From Haloarcula pellucida (GTDB lineage: Archaea; Halobacteriota; Halobacteria; Halobacteriales; Haloarculaceae), in NCBI RefSeq assembly GCF_014647235.1, contig NZ_BMOU01000007.1, forward strand, positions 3,987-67,986: a stretch of DNA of 64,000 nt, read 5' to 3'. The notes below the pieces were generated by a model, which ran no database searches, had not been told where the DNA came from, and saw only the letters and a list, made by a program, of their open reading frames with translations. The position numbers were made by a program, and so were the translations under genes. The first letter of the stretch is position 1; each line of letters starts with the position of its first letter. Shown here one piece after another: positions 16,378 to 25,028 of the stretch.

Positions 16378-17499
16378 TTAGCGAGGGGAGCGGACGTCCA
16401 TCTGGTCGATGTCGGGAAGCCGGCCGCTGCTGGCGACCCGCAACACGACGGTGAACACGGCACCGCCGGTGTCGGCGTCGGCGACTCGAACGTCGCCACC
16501 GAACTCCGCGACGAGGGTCTTGACGAGGTAGAGACCGAACCCGGACCCGCCGTGTGCGGGTTCGGCTCTGGTGAAGATGGCATCTTTCCGCTCGTCCGGA
16601 ATCCCGGGGCCGTTGTCCGCGACGTGGACCCGAACGGTGTCGTCGACGCGTTCCGCACTGATTCGAACCGTCGGCGTCGGAGCGTCGTTGTGTTCGACGG
16701 CGTTGGTGAGCAGGTTCCTGAAGACGGCGGGAAGCATACTGTGTGCGACGACGTCGACCTGCGGGAGGGTCCCGTCGACGTCTACGCGTGCATCCTCGTA
16801 GCGGGCCCGCAGTTTCTCTACTTCGCCCTCGATAGTCGGTGCCAGCGAGCGCCGTTCGAGGTCGACCGTCTCGGCCGTCGTCAGCACGTCGGTGAACTCC
16901 TCGGTGGTTTCGGTCAGATCGATGATGCCGTTCGCCACGGAGACGATTCGACCGAGACGCTCGTCGGCGTCCGGTCCCGTCTCGCGTTGTAGCACCGACG
17001 CCCAGCCCCGGATGACCATCGTGTCGTTCCGGATGTCGTTCCTGAGGAGACGGTTCAGCACCTCTAGCTGGTCACTTCGGGACTGGAGTTCGTGTTCTCG
17101 TTCCTGTCGGGCGGCCGTCCAGCGATAGATGCCGACGACCAGCAGGACGGTTCCGACCGCCTCCGCGCCGTTCTCGAACAAGAGCGCGAAGACGGCGGGG
17201 AGTTGGACGAACTCGTCTAAGAAGTCCGTCAGCGCGAACAGATAGAAGACGGTGAGACCACCCATCAGCGGACGGTACAGTCGGCGCACTGGCACGCGCT
17301 GGACGACGAAGACGGCCGCGAGGAGCGCGAGGACGACCGTGCCTTCGCCGACGATGTCCGGGATGGCGTAGGTCGTATCCCCGGGCCAGACGAGCAGTTG
17401 GACGAGCACGTACAGCAACGAGCCCCCGAGAACTGCGCCAGCGGGCCAGTACGTGAAAGCGAGTGTCCGCCAGTCACTCCGGAACCTGAGCGGGCGCAT
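16378..17499 (-). CDS. Histidine-kinase-like membrane protein lacking the phosphoacceptor histidine
   Basis: 373 residues. Four or so membrane segments lie in the first 125 residues (GAVLGGSLLYVLVQLLVW, VVLALLAAVFVV, LTVFYLFAL, GTVLLVVGIYRW). A dimerisation helix follows, in which the H-box reads LLRNDIRND: Asn154 sits where related haloarchaeal kinases have His (LRHDIRND). The ATP-binding domain looks intact: N box NLLTNAVEHND, G1 VADNGPGIPDE, G2 GGSGFGLYLVKTL. It may be a pseudokinase or partner of another kinase. No response regulator is adjacent; the ECF operon is divergent. Confidence 0.85.
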   Translation of the reverse strand: MRPLRFRSDWRTLAFTYWPAGAVLGGSLLYVLVQLLVWPGDTTYAIPDIVGEGTVVLALLAAVFVVQRVPVRRLYRPLMGGLTVFYLFALTDFLDEFVQLPAVFALLFENGAEAVGTVLLVVGIYRWTAARQEREHELQSRSDQLEVLNRLLRNDIRNDTMVIRGWASVLQRETGPDADERLGRIVSVANGIIDLTETTEEFTDVLTTAETVDLERRSLAPTIEGEVEKLRARYEDARVDVDGTLPQVDVVAHSMLPAVFRNLLTNAVEHNDAPTPTVRISAERVDDTVRVHVADNGPGIPDERKDAIFTRAEPAHGGSGFGLYLVKTLVAEFGGDVRVADADTGGAVFTVVLRVASSGRLPDIDQMDVRSPR

Positions 17500-17696
17500 C
17501 GTCGTATCGTCGTCGAAGGGCCCATCTAAGGGTGACTATGAACACTCTATCGAAGAAATTGTGTTATATAGGTCGGCCCGTACCGACCGTTCAGGCGGTT
17601 CCGAGGGGCGAACGTCGGATACGGAGAGGAATTGTTCGTACATACACGCATATAGTTGTACCAAGCACTCGTCTCGTAGTATTGGCCGTCATAGAA

Positions 17697-17706
17697 CTAT
17701 TATAAG
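17697..17706 (+). promoter_or_regulatory. TATA-like promoter of the ECF operon
   Basis: ACTATTATAA in the AT-rich 244-base gap between the kinase-like gene and the ECF S-component gene. A start site ~25 bases on would give a leader of roughly 15-20 nt. No riboswitch-like fold was recognised in the gap. Confidence 0.4.
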
Positions 17707-17743
17707 CGCTCAAATAGGGGCTCGGTATCGGTTCGGCTGTAGC

Positions 17744-18601
17744 ATGAGCACAACGTCGACTACATCAGAGGGGTGGTTCGCGTTCGACAAACAGGACATG
17801 ATGGTGTTCATCCTCGTCATGTCCCTCACGGGGTTGCAAAACGCCGTGACGGAGATACTCCCGGAGTTCACGCTGGGACCGCTGGAACTAGGCGTGGGTG
17901 AGTTCGTCTTCATCCCCATCGTGCTGGTCCTTCTCTTCCGGACCTACTGGGCGGCGCTGGCCGTTCCGGTGGGCGAAATCGTGTTCGGCGAAATCCTGCT
18001 GGGTGAGTTCGACGGACTGGGCGCGATGGAGGGACTCCTCCTGATTCCGGTCTGTTACTACTTCGCTGCGAAACTCCTGCAGGACCCGGAGAACACCACT
18101 CAACTCGCGCTCGTCGTGTTCATCGCGGAAGGGCTGGAAGAGTTCTTCGCGATGTTCATCGACATCGGGAAAGTGTACGTCGGCGTCGAGGAACTGGAGG
18201 CCGTCCCGGGTCTCCCCGAGAGCATCTTCGTCTTAGAGGCCGTCGACCTCGTCACCCAGATGGTCATCACCGGTATCGTCTTCGGCGTGATTCCCGCGCT
18301 GTACCTCTATCCGAAGCTCCACGGCAAGGTCGAACCGCTGCTGGGCATGGAGCCCTATCAGGGCGAGCGCGGCGCCTCCATGTGGGGCGGCTTCTCGCTC
18401 AAGGCGTTCCTCGCGATTCTGCTCGCCTTCCCGCTGGCGTTCGTCGCCGAAGCGGCAAGCGAGGTCGGGGGCGCCATCAACGTCGTCTGGGAACCCGAGT
18501 TCCTCGAGATGTACGGCCAGAGCTTCATCGCGGTGCCCATCGTGGTCGCCGCCATCGTCGCCGTCGTCGTCTGGTACCGAGCGACCCGACAGACCTCCTG
18601 A
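17744..18601 (+). CDS. ECF transporter substrate-binding (S) component-like membrane protein
   Basis: 285 residues, start MSTTSTTSEGWFAFDKQDMM. About seven to eight membrane spans are visible: MVFILVMSLTGLQNA, FIPIVLVLLFRTYWAALAVP, LLLIPVCYYFAAKLL, ALVVFIAEGLEEFFAMFIDI, MVITGIVFGVIPALYLYP, FLAILLAFPLAFVAEAA, and FIAVPIVVAAIVAVVVWY. It is first in an operon with a fused ECF ATPase and EcfT, so it should be the substrate-specific subunit. It is longer than most S components (about 160-220). Substrate not recognisable. Confidence 0.72.
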   Translation: MSTTSTTSEGWFAFDKQDMMVFILVMSLTGLQNAVTEILPEFTLGPLELGVGEFVFIPIVLVLLFRTYWAALAVPVGEIVFGEILLGEFDGLGAMEGLLLIPVCYYFAAKLLQDPENTTQLALVVFIAEGLEEFFAMFIDIGKVYVGVEELEAVPGLPESIFVLEAVDLVTQMVITGIVFGVIPALYLYPKLHGKVEPLLGMEPYQGERGASMWGGFSLKAFLAILLAFPLAFVAEAASEVGGAINVVWEPEFLEMYGQSFIAVPIVVAAIVAVVVWYRATRQTS

Positions 18602-18607
18602 ACACCG

Positions 18608-20341
18608 ATGGATTCGACTCACGACGCCGATATCGTCGTCGACGACCTCTCGTTTCGATACCCCGGGACAGACACGAACGTCCTCGACGGGGCCGACGTG
18701 TCGATAGCGCCGGGCGAGTTCGTGGCCGTCGTCGGCGGGAACGGCTCCGGGAAGACGACGCTCTGTAAGTCGTTCAACGGCATCATCCCCCACTTCTACG
18801 AGGGGACCTTCGAGGGATCAGTCACCGTCGCCGGACTGGACACCGCGACGAGTTCGGTCGCCGAACTCTCACAGCACGTCGGCTACGTGTTCCAGGAGTT
18901 CGACAACCAACTGGTCAACCCCACCGTGTTCGAGGAAGTCGCGTTCGCGCCGCTGAACTACGGTCACGAGGACTACCGCGAGCGCGTCCATCAGACGCTC
19001 GACTTGCTGGACCTCGACGGCCTCGAAGACCGGTTCATCTGGGAACTGTCAGGTGGGCAGAAACACCTCGTCGCTCTCGCAGCGGCGCTGTCGCTCGACC
19101 CCGAAATCCTCGTCGTCGACGAGCCGGCGGCCCAGTTAGACCCCGTCAACGCCCGGGCGACGTACGAGCACCTCACCGAACTCAACGCCGACCACGGGAA
19201 GACGGTGGTCACTATCGAACACCACACCGAGTTCATCGCGGAGTACTGCGAGAGCGTCGTGCTGGTGGAAGACGGGGCGGTCAGTTGGAAGCGCCCCGTC
19301 GAAGAGGCACTGAACAGGCTCGACGACCTCCGGGCACAGGACGTCCATCCGCCGCAAGTGACCCGCGTCGCAGAGCAGGTGTACGACGACGGGCGGCGAC
19401 TGCCGGTGACCGTCGCCGACGGCGTGACACAGTTCACAGACCGAGCGGCCGCGGGCGGCGTGCGTACCGACGGCGCTATCGAGGCGTCTCCGGCAACCGC
19501 CGACGGGCAGTCCCCGGTCATCGAGATAGACGACGTCTCTCATAGCTACGAGACGCTCCGAGACGGGAGCCGACAAGCGCTCGACGGCCTCTCGCTCGAC
19601 CTCTACCCGGACGAACGTGTCGTGCTGGTCGGGAGCAACGGTGCCGGGAAGTCGACGCTGCTGCGACTCGTCACCGGGATCGAGAGCGCCGACGAGGGGC
19701 ACGTGACGGTCGACGGCGTCGACGCCGGGTCCACACTCCCTGAGACGCTCGCCGACGACGTGGTGTACGTCCACCAGAACCCCGAGGAGATGTTCATCGA
19801 AGACGAGGTGCGCGCCGACGTCGCCCACTACCTCCGGGACCGCGGGTACCCAGACGTCGAAGAGCGGGTCGACGACGTCATCGAGTACCTGAACCTCGGC
19901 GACCTACAGCACCGAGACGGTCGCCTGCTGAGTGTCGGCCAGCAGCGACGCGCCTCGCTCGCCATCGGACTGGCGACCGACCCATCGATCGTCCTGCTCG
20001 ACGAACCGACGGGGAGCCTCGACTTGGCGAGTCGGGAGGAGGTCGGGCGGACCATCGACCGCGCCGGACAGCGCGTCGAGACGGTCGTCATCGCGACCCA
20101 CGATCTCGAACTGGCGGCGGCGTGGGCGACGCGCATCGTCGTCCTCGACGGCGGTCGTGTCATCGCCGACGGTCCGCCGGACGCCGTCTTCTCGGACACC
20201 GAGACCCTAGAGCGGGCGAATCTGCGACCACCACAGGTCGTCCGACTGAGCGAGCGACTCGGACTGTCGTCCGCACCGCTGACCGTCGATGGGTTGGCGA
20301 GTCGCCTCGCTAGCGACGCCCCCGTGGAGGCCGAGCGATGA
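18608..20341 (+). CDS. Fused two-domain ECF transporter ATPase (EcfA-EcfA')
   Basis: 577 residues containing two complete ABC ATPases. Domain 1 (about 8-240): Walker A GGNGSGKTTL, signature LSGGQKHLVALAAAL, Walker B ILVVDEPAAQLDP. Domain 2 (about 303-540): Walker A GSNGAGKSTLL, signature LSVGQQRRASLAIGLA, Walker B IVLLDEPTGSLDL. It energises vitamin/cofactor/metal uptake through EcfT and the S protein. It starts six bases after the S gene and overlaps ecfT by four bases (ATGA). Fused ATPases with the order S-A-T also occur in ykoEDC-type loci. Confidence 0.93.
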   Translation: MDSTHDADIVVDDLSFRYPGTDTNVLDGADVSIAPGEFVAVVGGNGSGKTTLCKSFNGIIPHFYEGTFEGSVTVAGLDTATSSVAELSQHVGYVFQEFDNQLVNPTVFEEVAFAPLNYGHEDYRERVHQTLDLLDLDGLEDRFIWELSGGQKHLVALAAALSLDPEILVVDEPAAQLDPVNARATYEHLTELNADHGKTVVTIEHHTEFIAEYCESVVLVEDGAVSWKRPVEEALNRLDDLRAQDVHPPQVTRVAEQVYDDGRRLPVTVADGVTQFTDRAAAGGVRTDGAIEASPATADGQSPVIEIDDVSHSYETLRDGSRQALDGLSLDLYPDERVVLVGSNGAGKSTLLRLVTGIESADEGHVTVDGVDAGSTLPETLADDVVYVHQNPEEMFIEDEVRADVAHYLRDRGYPDVEERVDDVIEYLNLGDLQHRDGRLLSVGQQRRASLAIGLATDPSIVLLDEPTGSLDLASREEVGRTIDRAGQRVETVVIATHDLELAAAWATRIVVLDGGRVIADGPPDAVFSDTETLERANLRPPQVVRLSERLGLSSAPLTVDGLASRLASDAPVEAER

Positions 20342-21147
20342 CGTACCTCGATGGACTCCGGGACGCGGCGTCCGTCGACGCCATCAAGAACGACCTGCTG
20401 AAGACGGCCTACGAGAACGAGGGGTCGTTCCTGCACCGCCTCGACCCTCGGGTACTGTTGCTGTGGTACTTCGTCTTCCTGTTCGTCCCGTGGCTGTTCT
20501 ACGACACGGGCGTCCTGTTAGGGTTGCTGGCGTTCGTCTCGCTGCTCGCGTACGTGTCCCGGGTGAGCCTCTTTCTGGTCGCGCTGATGGCGTTTACGGT
20601 AGCCTCGACGCTAGCGTCGTACGCCGTCGTGACCGCCTTCACGGGCGATCCGATGGCCGCGATTCGGGCGTTGATACCGTTTACGCTGAAGTTGACCATC
20701 ATCTCGGTGTCGAGTCTGGCCGTGTTCTCCAGCATGGGTCCGAAGACGCTCGCACAGGGGCTTCGGAGCCTCGGTATCCCCCGACAGTTCACGTTTCTCA
20801 TCACCTACGGTTACCGGATGTTGCCGGTGCTCTTCGAGGAGTATCACGACCTCGTCAACGCCTATCGGTTGCGAAGCGCCGCGCCGGACTCGCCCGGTCG
20901 CTTCCGGTGGCGGCACTACGCGTACATCCTACGGATCTCGATGCGGGCGTTCTACCCGATGATATTCAACGTCGCAAAGCGCAGTCGCGTCACCGTCGAA
21001 GCCATGGAGACGCGGGGGTTCTCTCACTCCCTGCACGACGAGGCGAGCAAGGACTTACAGTTAGCGGACTTGCGAGTCCGCCCCCTCGACGTCGGGTTCT
21101 TCGGTGGGTCGCTGGCCGTCGTCGCAGTCATCGCCGTCACGCTGTGA
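20338..21147 (+). CDS. ecfT: ECF transporter transmembrane component EcfT
   Basis: 269 residues with five or so membrane spans (LLLWYFVFLFVPWLFYD, LLGLLAFVSLLAYV, LFLVALMAFTVASTLASY, and a C-terminal GGSLAVVAVIAVTL). EcfT coupling motifs are visible as YRLRSAAPDSPGR and VEAMETRGFSH (Ala-Arg-Gly-type coupling helices contacting the ATPase). The start overlaps the ATPase stop (ATGA). Confidence 0.9.
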   Translation: MTYLDGLRDAASVDAIKNDLLKTAYENEGSFLHRLDPRVLLLWYFVFLFVPWLFYDTGVLLGLLAFVSLLAYVSRVSLFLVALMAFTVASTLASYAVVTAFTGDPMAAIRALIPFTLKLTIISVSSLAVFSSMGPKTLAQGLRSLGIPRQFTFLITYGYRMLPVLFEEYHDLVNAYRLRSAAPDSPGRFRWRHYAYILRISMRAFYPMIFNVAKRSRVTVEAMETRGFSHSLHDEASKDLQLADLRVRPLDVGFFGGSLAVVAVIAVTL

Positions 21148-21252
21148 GGGCCACGGCCCGGACCGGCGACCCCGATTCGACGCCGACGCCCGGTCGGCTG
21201 GACCGGAACCGACTATATAGAGGTACGCACTGTATTATATCAATCTTAGTCT

Positions 21253-21268
21253 GCCTTATATATAAGGC
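21253..21268. promoter_or_regulatory. 16-bp perfect palindrome containing the comB TATA box
   Basis: GCCTTATATATAAGGC is its own complement. It is centred about 24 bases before the comB ATG (21284), where TBP should bind, so a factor binding the palindrome would compete for the promoter. A symmetric TATA box could also fire both ways. Confidence 0.5.
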
Positions 21269-21283
21269 GGAAAACTGGCACAT

Positions 21284-22033
21284 ATGCGCTTGGTTACCGA
21301 CGACGAAGACGACCTCACAGCGGAACTGCTAGAGACGATGATTCCGGCGCGGGCACAGATTCCCGACGACCCCGACCCCGGGAACTACGTGGTCGTCGAC
21401 GTCGCGCAGTTCTCGACGACGGTCCCGGAACTGTTCGCCAACGGAGCGGAGTACATCTACATCACGGAGGAGCGGGGCAACGAGCCAGATTTCAAGGCCG
21501 AACATCCCCGTGCGAAGATCGGCGGCAGTTCCGGGCCGAACTACGAGGGCGAGGAGGGCTATGACTTCTTTAACTCCCCGAGTTTCGTCCAGGACGTGGA
21601 CGTAGCGGGCCGACCGACGGCGATGACCTCGACTAACGGCGGCAACGCGGTCACCGACCTCCGATTGGCGGGCGGCGACGACGTCGACGTCTACGTCGGT
21701 GGTCTGACCAACGGCAAAGCCGTGGCCGAACACCTCAAGCAGAGCGACCAGCGGACGTACTTCGTCGGGGCAGGGTCGAACGGCAAGCCCTCGCCCGAGG
21801 ACCTCGCGGGGGCGCTGTACATCGCACGGCACCTCCACGGGCGACCGCCGACGGCGGAACAGCAGGCCGTCTTCCGCGAGATGGTCACGTTCGGGAAAGG
21901 GCCGAAGTACGAACGCAAGCCACAGGTCAAGCGGACCGACCTCTACGAGTACACTCTTGAATTCGACAGCCGTGACGTCGTCCCGAAACTGGTCGACCAG
22001 CGGTTGGTCGACGTCGGCGACGGGGCCGAGTGA
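21284..22033 (+). CDS. comB: 2-phosphosulfolactate phosphatase family protein
   Basis: 249 residues matching ComB: VVVDVAQFSTTVPELFANGA near residues 32-51, TAMTSTNGGNAV, and FVGAGSNGKPSPED. In methanogens ComB dephosphorylates 2-phosphosulfolactate on the way to coenzyme M. Haloarchaea do not use coenzyme M, so the true substrate here is uncertain. A PHP-domain gene follows three bases later, suggesting joint phosphoester metabolism. The promoter is a palindromic TATA element. Confidence 0.85.
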   Translation: MRLVTDDEDDLTAELLETMIPARAQIPDDPDPGNYVVVDVAQFSTTVPELFANGAEYIYITEERGNEPDFKAEHPRAKIGGSSGPNYEGEEGYDFFNSPSFVQDVDVAGRPTAMTSTNGGNAVTDLRLAGGDDVDVYVGGLTNGKAVAEHLKQSDQRTYFVGAGSNGKPSPEDLAGALYIARHLHGRPPTAEQQAVFREMVTFGKGPKYERKPQVKRTDLYEYTLEFDSRDVVPKLVDQRLVDVGDGAE

Positions 22034-22036
22034 GCG

Positions 22037-22807
22037 ATGGACACAGACGGGCACGCCCACACGACGTTCTCGGACGGGTCTGCACTCGATGCGATGGTCG
22101 CCGCCGCCGAGACCGTCGGTCTCGACGGTCTCGGACTCACAGACCACTGCATCGTGACCGAGGACGAGTTCGGTCGCCGCGACCAGTACGACCTCGTCGA
22201 GACCTACGAGGAGCGACGAGCGGTCATCGACGAGGCGCGTGCAGAGACCGACCTGCGACTGTACGACGCCGCGGAAGTGAGCTACGTCGAGGGCGACGAG
22301 GACCGTCTGGCGGCGTTTCTCGACGACGCCGAGTTCGACTACACCATCGGGAGCGTCCACTTCGCGGGGCCGTACGACTACACCAGCGCCAGCCAGTACG
22401 CCGAGACCGGCGGCGCCGTCCGCCGGGCGGCCGTCGAGCGCTACTACGACGCCGTCGTCTCGCTCGTGGAGTCGGACCTGTTCGACGTGCTGGGCCACCT
22501 CGACTTGCCGGAGCGGATGGACGCGCTCCGTCGGTACACGACCCGACGGGACTACGAACGCGTCGCGTCGGCGCTGGCCGACTCGCGGACCGTCCCCGAA
22601 CTCAACGCCGGCCGCGTCCATCGCTCGCTGGGCCGGGTCCACCCCGACCCCGCCATCGTCGACGTGTTCCGCGAGAAGGACGTCGGGTTCGTCCTCGGCA
22701 CGGACAGTCACACCCCCACCGAACTCAGAGAGCGAGTGCCGACCTTGCGTGCGGTCGTCGACGAGGCGGGACTGGAACCGGTCGAACTAGCGACGCTCGT
22801 AGACTGA
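22037..22807 (+). CDS. PHP-domain phosphoesterase (histidinol-phosphatase-like)
   Basis: 256 residues. PHP metal-site motifs: DGHAHTTFSDGSAL at the N terminus (HxH), LGLTDHC, the GSVHFAGPYDY region, VLGHLDLP, and a C-terminal FVLGTDSHTP (DxH). Relatives dephosphorylate histidinol phosphate or other small phosphates. It starts three bases after comB, so it is co-transcribed. Substrate not assignable. Confidence 0.87.
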   Translation: MDTDGHAHTTFSDGSALDAMVAAAETVGLDGLGLTDHCIVTEDEFGRRDQYDLVETYEERRAVIDEARAETDLRLYDAAEVSYVEGDEDRLAAFLDDAEFDYTIGSVHFAGPYDYTSASQYAETGGAVRRAAVERYYDAVVSLVESDLFDVLGHLDLPERMDALRRYTTRRDYERVASALADSRTVPELNAGRVHRSLGRVHPDPAIVDVFREKDVGFVLGTDSHTPTELRERVPTLRAVVDEAGLEPVELATLVD

Positions 22808-22929
22808 GAGCGGTCGTTTCAGACCCACGTGGGAAATACCCTGTGGTAATGTTTTTCGCCCGGATATAACACCACACAAACGCTAAGCCCGTCGCGAGTC
22901 AAGATGTACCACATGTCACACCAGGGTAG

Positions 22930-24045
22930 GTGGTCTCTCTGAGTGTCCTCCAGCGCGACCCCACGGACAGAGTACAGGTACTCGACGAGGACGGGCAGGT
23001 CGTCGACGGTGCGACGGTGCCGGACCTGTCCGACGACACGCTCGTCGAGATGTACCGCAACGTCAAACTGGGGCGGCACTTCGACCAGCGAGCGGTGAGT
23101 CTCCAGCGGCAGGGTCGGATGGGGACCTACCCGCCGATGTCCGGACAGGAGGCCTCGCAGGTCGGGAGCGCGATGGCGCTCGGCAGGGACGACTGGACGT
23201 TCCCCAGTTACCGCGAACACCTCGCGCTGTACGTCCGGGGCTGGGCCCTCGCCGAGGACCTGCTGTACTGGATGGGCAGCGAGCGTGGGAACGCACCCCC
23301 CGAAGACGTGCAGGTGTTTTCGCTTGCCGTCCCCATCGCCACCCAGATACCTCACGCGACGGGGGCGGCGTGGGCCTCGAAGCTCAAGGACGAGAAGAAG
23401 GTGTTCCTCACCTACTTCGGTGACGGTGCCACCTCCGAGGGGGACTTCCACGAGGGGCTGAACTTCGCCGGCGTCTTCGACGTGCCCGCGGTGTTTTTCT
23501 GTAACAACAACCAGTGGGCCATCTCGGTCCCGCGAGAGCGACAGACGGCCAGCGAGACGTTGGCTCAGAAGGCAAACGCCTACGGCTTCGACGGCGTGCA
23601 GGTCGACGGGATGGACCCGCTGGCGGTGTATCAGGCGACCAGCGAGGCCGTCGCGAAGGCCCGTGACCCCGGCGAGGGCGAACGCCGCCCCACGATGATA
23701 GAGGCCGTCCAGTACCGTTTCGGTGCCCACACCACCGCCGACGACCCCTCGGTGTACCGCGACGACGAGGAGGTCGAACGCTGGAAACAGAAAGACCCCA
23801 TCCCGCGGATGGAGGCGTTCCTCCGCGACCGGGGCCTGCTGGACGACGAACGGGTCGCGGCCATCGACGAGTCCATCAAGGAGGAGGTGGCCGACGCCAT
23901 CGACGCCGCCGAGTCGACGGAACGACCCGACCCCGAGGAGATGTTCGCGAACGTGTACGCGGAGATACCGAAGCGACTCGAACAGCAACTCGACTATCTG
24001 CAGGCGTTGCGGGAGCGACACGGCGACGAGGTGCTACTGGAATGA
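22930..24045 (+). CDS. pdhA: 2-oxoacid dehydrogenase E1 component alpha subunit
   Basis: Thiamine-diphosphate-dependent decarboxylase subunit of a pyruvate/branched-chain 2-oxoacid dehydrogenase complex, 371 residues. The ThDP/Mg motif runs from [13 protein letters not shown] to CNNN near residues 168-196; the active-site helix [13 protein letters not shown] and the C-terminal [14 protein letters not shown] loop are present. I used GTG at 22930; no in-frame ATG exists upstream, and a 12-codon ORF (ATG 22905) in another frame overlaps the start. pdhB overlaps by four bases (ATGA). A TATA-like GGATATAACA (22861-22870) lies upstream. Confidence 0.93.
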   Translation: MVSLSVLQRDPTDRVQVLDEDGQVVDGATVPDLSDDTLVEMYRNVKLGRHFDQRAVSLQRQGRMGTYPPMSGQEASQVGSAMALGRDDWTFPSYREHLALYVRGWALAEDLLYWMGSERGNAPPEDVQVFSLAVPIATQIPHATGAAWASKLKDEKKVFLTYFGDGATSEGDFHEGLNFAGVFDVPAVFFCNNNQWAISVPRERQTASETLAQKANAYGFDGVQVDGMDPLAVYQATSEAVAKARDPGEGERRPTMIEAVQYRFGAHTTADDPSVYRDDEEVERWKQKDPIPRMEAFLRDRGLLDDERVAAIDESIKEEVADAIDAAESTERPDPEEMFANVYAEIPKRLEQQLDYLQALRERHGDEVLLE

Positions 24046-25025
24046 GCGCACAGAGTCTCACGCTGGTACAGGCGGTCAGAGACGGTCTCTACGGCGAGAT
24101 GGAACGGGACGAAGACGTCCTCGTCATGGGCGAGGACGTCGGCAAGAACGGCGGCGTCTTCCGGGCGACGCAGGGCCTCTACGAGGAGTTCGGCGAGGAC
24201 CGGGTCGTCGACACCCCACTGGCGGAGTCGGGCATCATCGGCACCGCCGTCGGGATGGCGGCCTACGGGATGCGCCCAGTCCCCGAGATGCAGTTCTCCG
24301 GGTTCATGTACCCCGCATTCGACCAGATAGTGAGTCACGCCGCCCGCCTGCGCACCCGAAGCAGGGGCCGCTACACCTGCCCGATGACGATACGAGCGCC
24401 CTACGGCGGTGGCATCCGCGCGCCAGAACACCACTCCGAGTCCAAGGAGGCGTTCTACACCCACGAACCGGGTCTGAAGGTGGTCGTCCCGTCGACGCCG
24501 CGAGACACGAAGGGCCTGCTCGCCGCCTCGATTCGTGACCCGGACCCCGTCGTCTTCCTCGAACCGAAACTCATCTATCGCTCGTTCCGCGAGGAGGTGC
24601 CCGACGAGGCCTACACCGTCGAGTTGGGCGAGGCGAACGTCCGCCGCGAGGGCGAGGACGTCTCCGTGTTCACGTGGGGCGCGATGACCCGCCCGACGAT
24701 GGAGGCCGCCGAGGCCCTCGCCGAGGAGGGCATCGACGTCGAAGTGGTCGATTTACGGACGCTGAAACCGATGGACACCGACGCGATCGTCGAGTCGTTC
24801 ACGAAGACCGGCCGAGCGGCCGTCGTCCACGAGGCCCCGAAGACCGGCGGCCTCGCGGGAGAGATAATCGCCACGATTCAGGAGGAGGCCCTCCTGTATC
24901 AGGAGGCCCCCATCACGCGAATCACGGGCTTCGACGTGCCCTTCCCGCTCTATGCGCTGGAGGACTACTACCTCCCCGAACCTGCCCGCATCAAAGACGG
25001 TATCAGAGAGGCCGCGGAGTTTTAG
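24042..25025 (+). CDS. pdhB: 2-oxoacid dehydrogenase E1 component beta subunit
   Basis: 327 residues pairing with E1alpha to form the heterotetramer. Family landmarks: [20 protein letters not shown] at the N terminus, [16 protein letters not shown] (ThDP contact), [34 protein letters not shown], and the C-terminal transketolase domain [19 protein letters not shown]. It overlaps pdhA (ATGA) and ends three bases before pdhC. Confidence 0.94.
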   Translation: MSAQSLTLVQAVRDGLYGEMERDEDVLVMGEDVGKNGGVFRATQGLYEEFGEDRVVDTPLAESGIIGTAVGMAAYGMRPVPEMQFSGFMYPAFDQIVSHAARLRTRSRGRYTCPMTIRAPYGGGIRAPEHHSESKEAFYTHEPGLKVVVPSTPRDTKGLLAASIRDPDPVVFLEPKLIYRSFREEVPDEAYTVELGEANVRREGEDVSVFTWGAMTRPTMEAAEALAEEGIDVEVVDLRTLKPMDTDAIVESFTKTGRAAVVHEAPKTGGLAGEIIATIQEEALLYQEAPITRITGFDVPFPLYALEDYYLPEPARIKDGIREAAEF

Positions 25026-25028
25026 CGC

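Noticed and set aside
17507-17743. Riboswitch upstream of the ECF operon
   Set aside because: The gap is AT-rich and about the right length, but I could not find a conserved TPP, cobalamin or other known core; only a promoter is supported.
22841-22912. TGTGGTA / TACCACA inverted repeat flanking the pdhA promoter as an operator
   Set aside because: Only seven bases per arm, 56 bases apart; could easily be chance.
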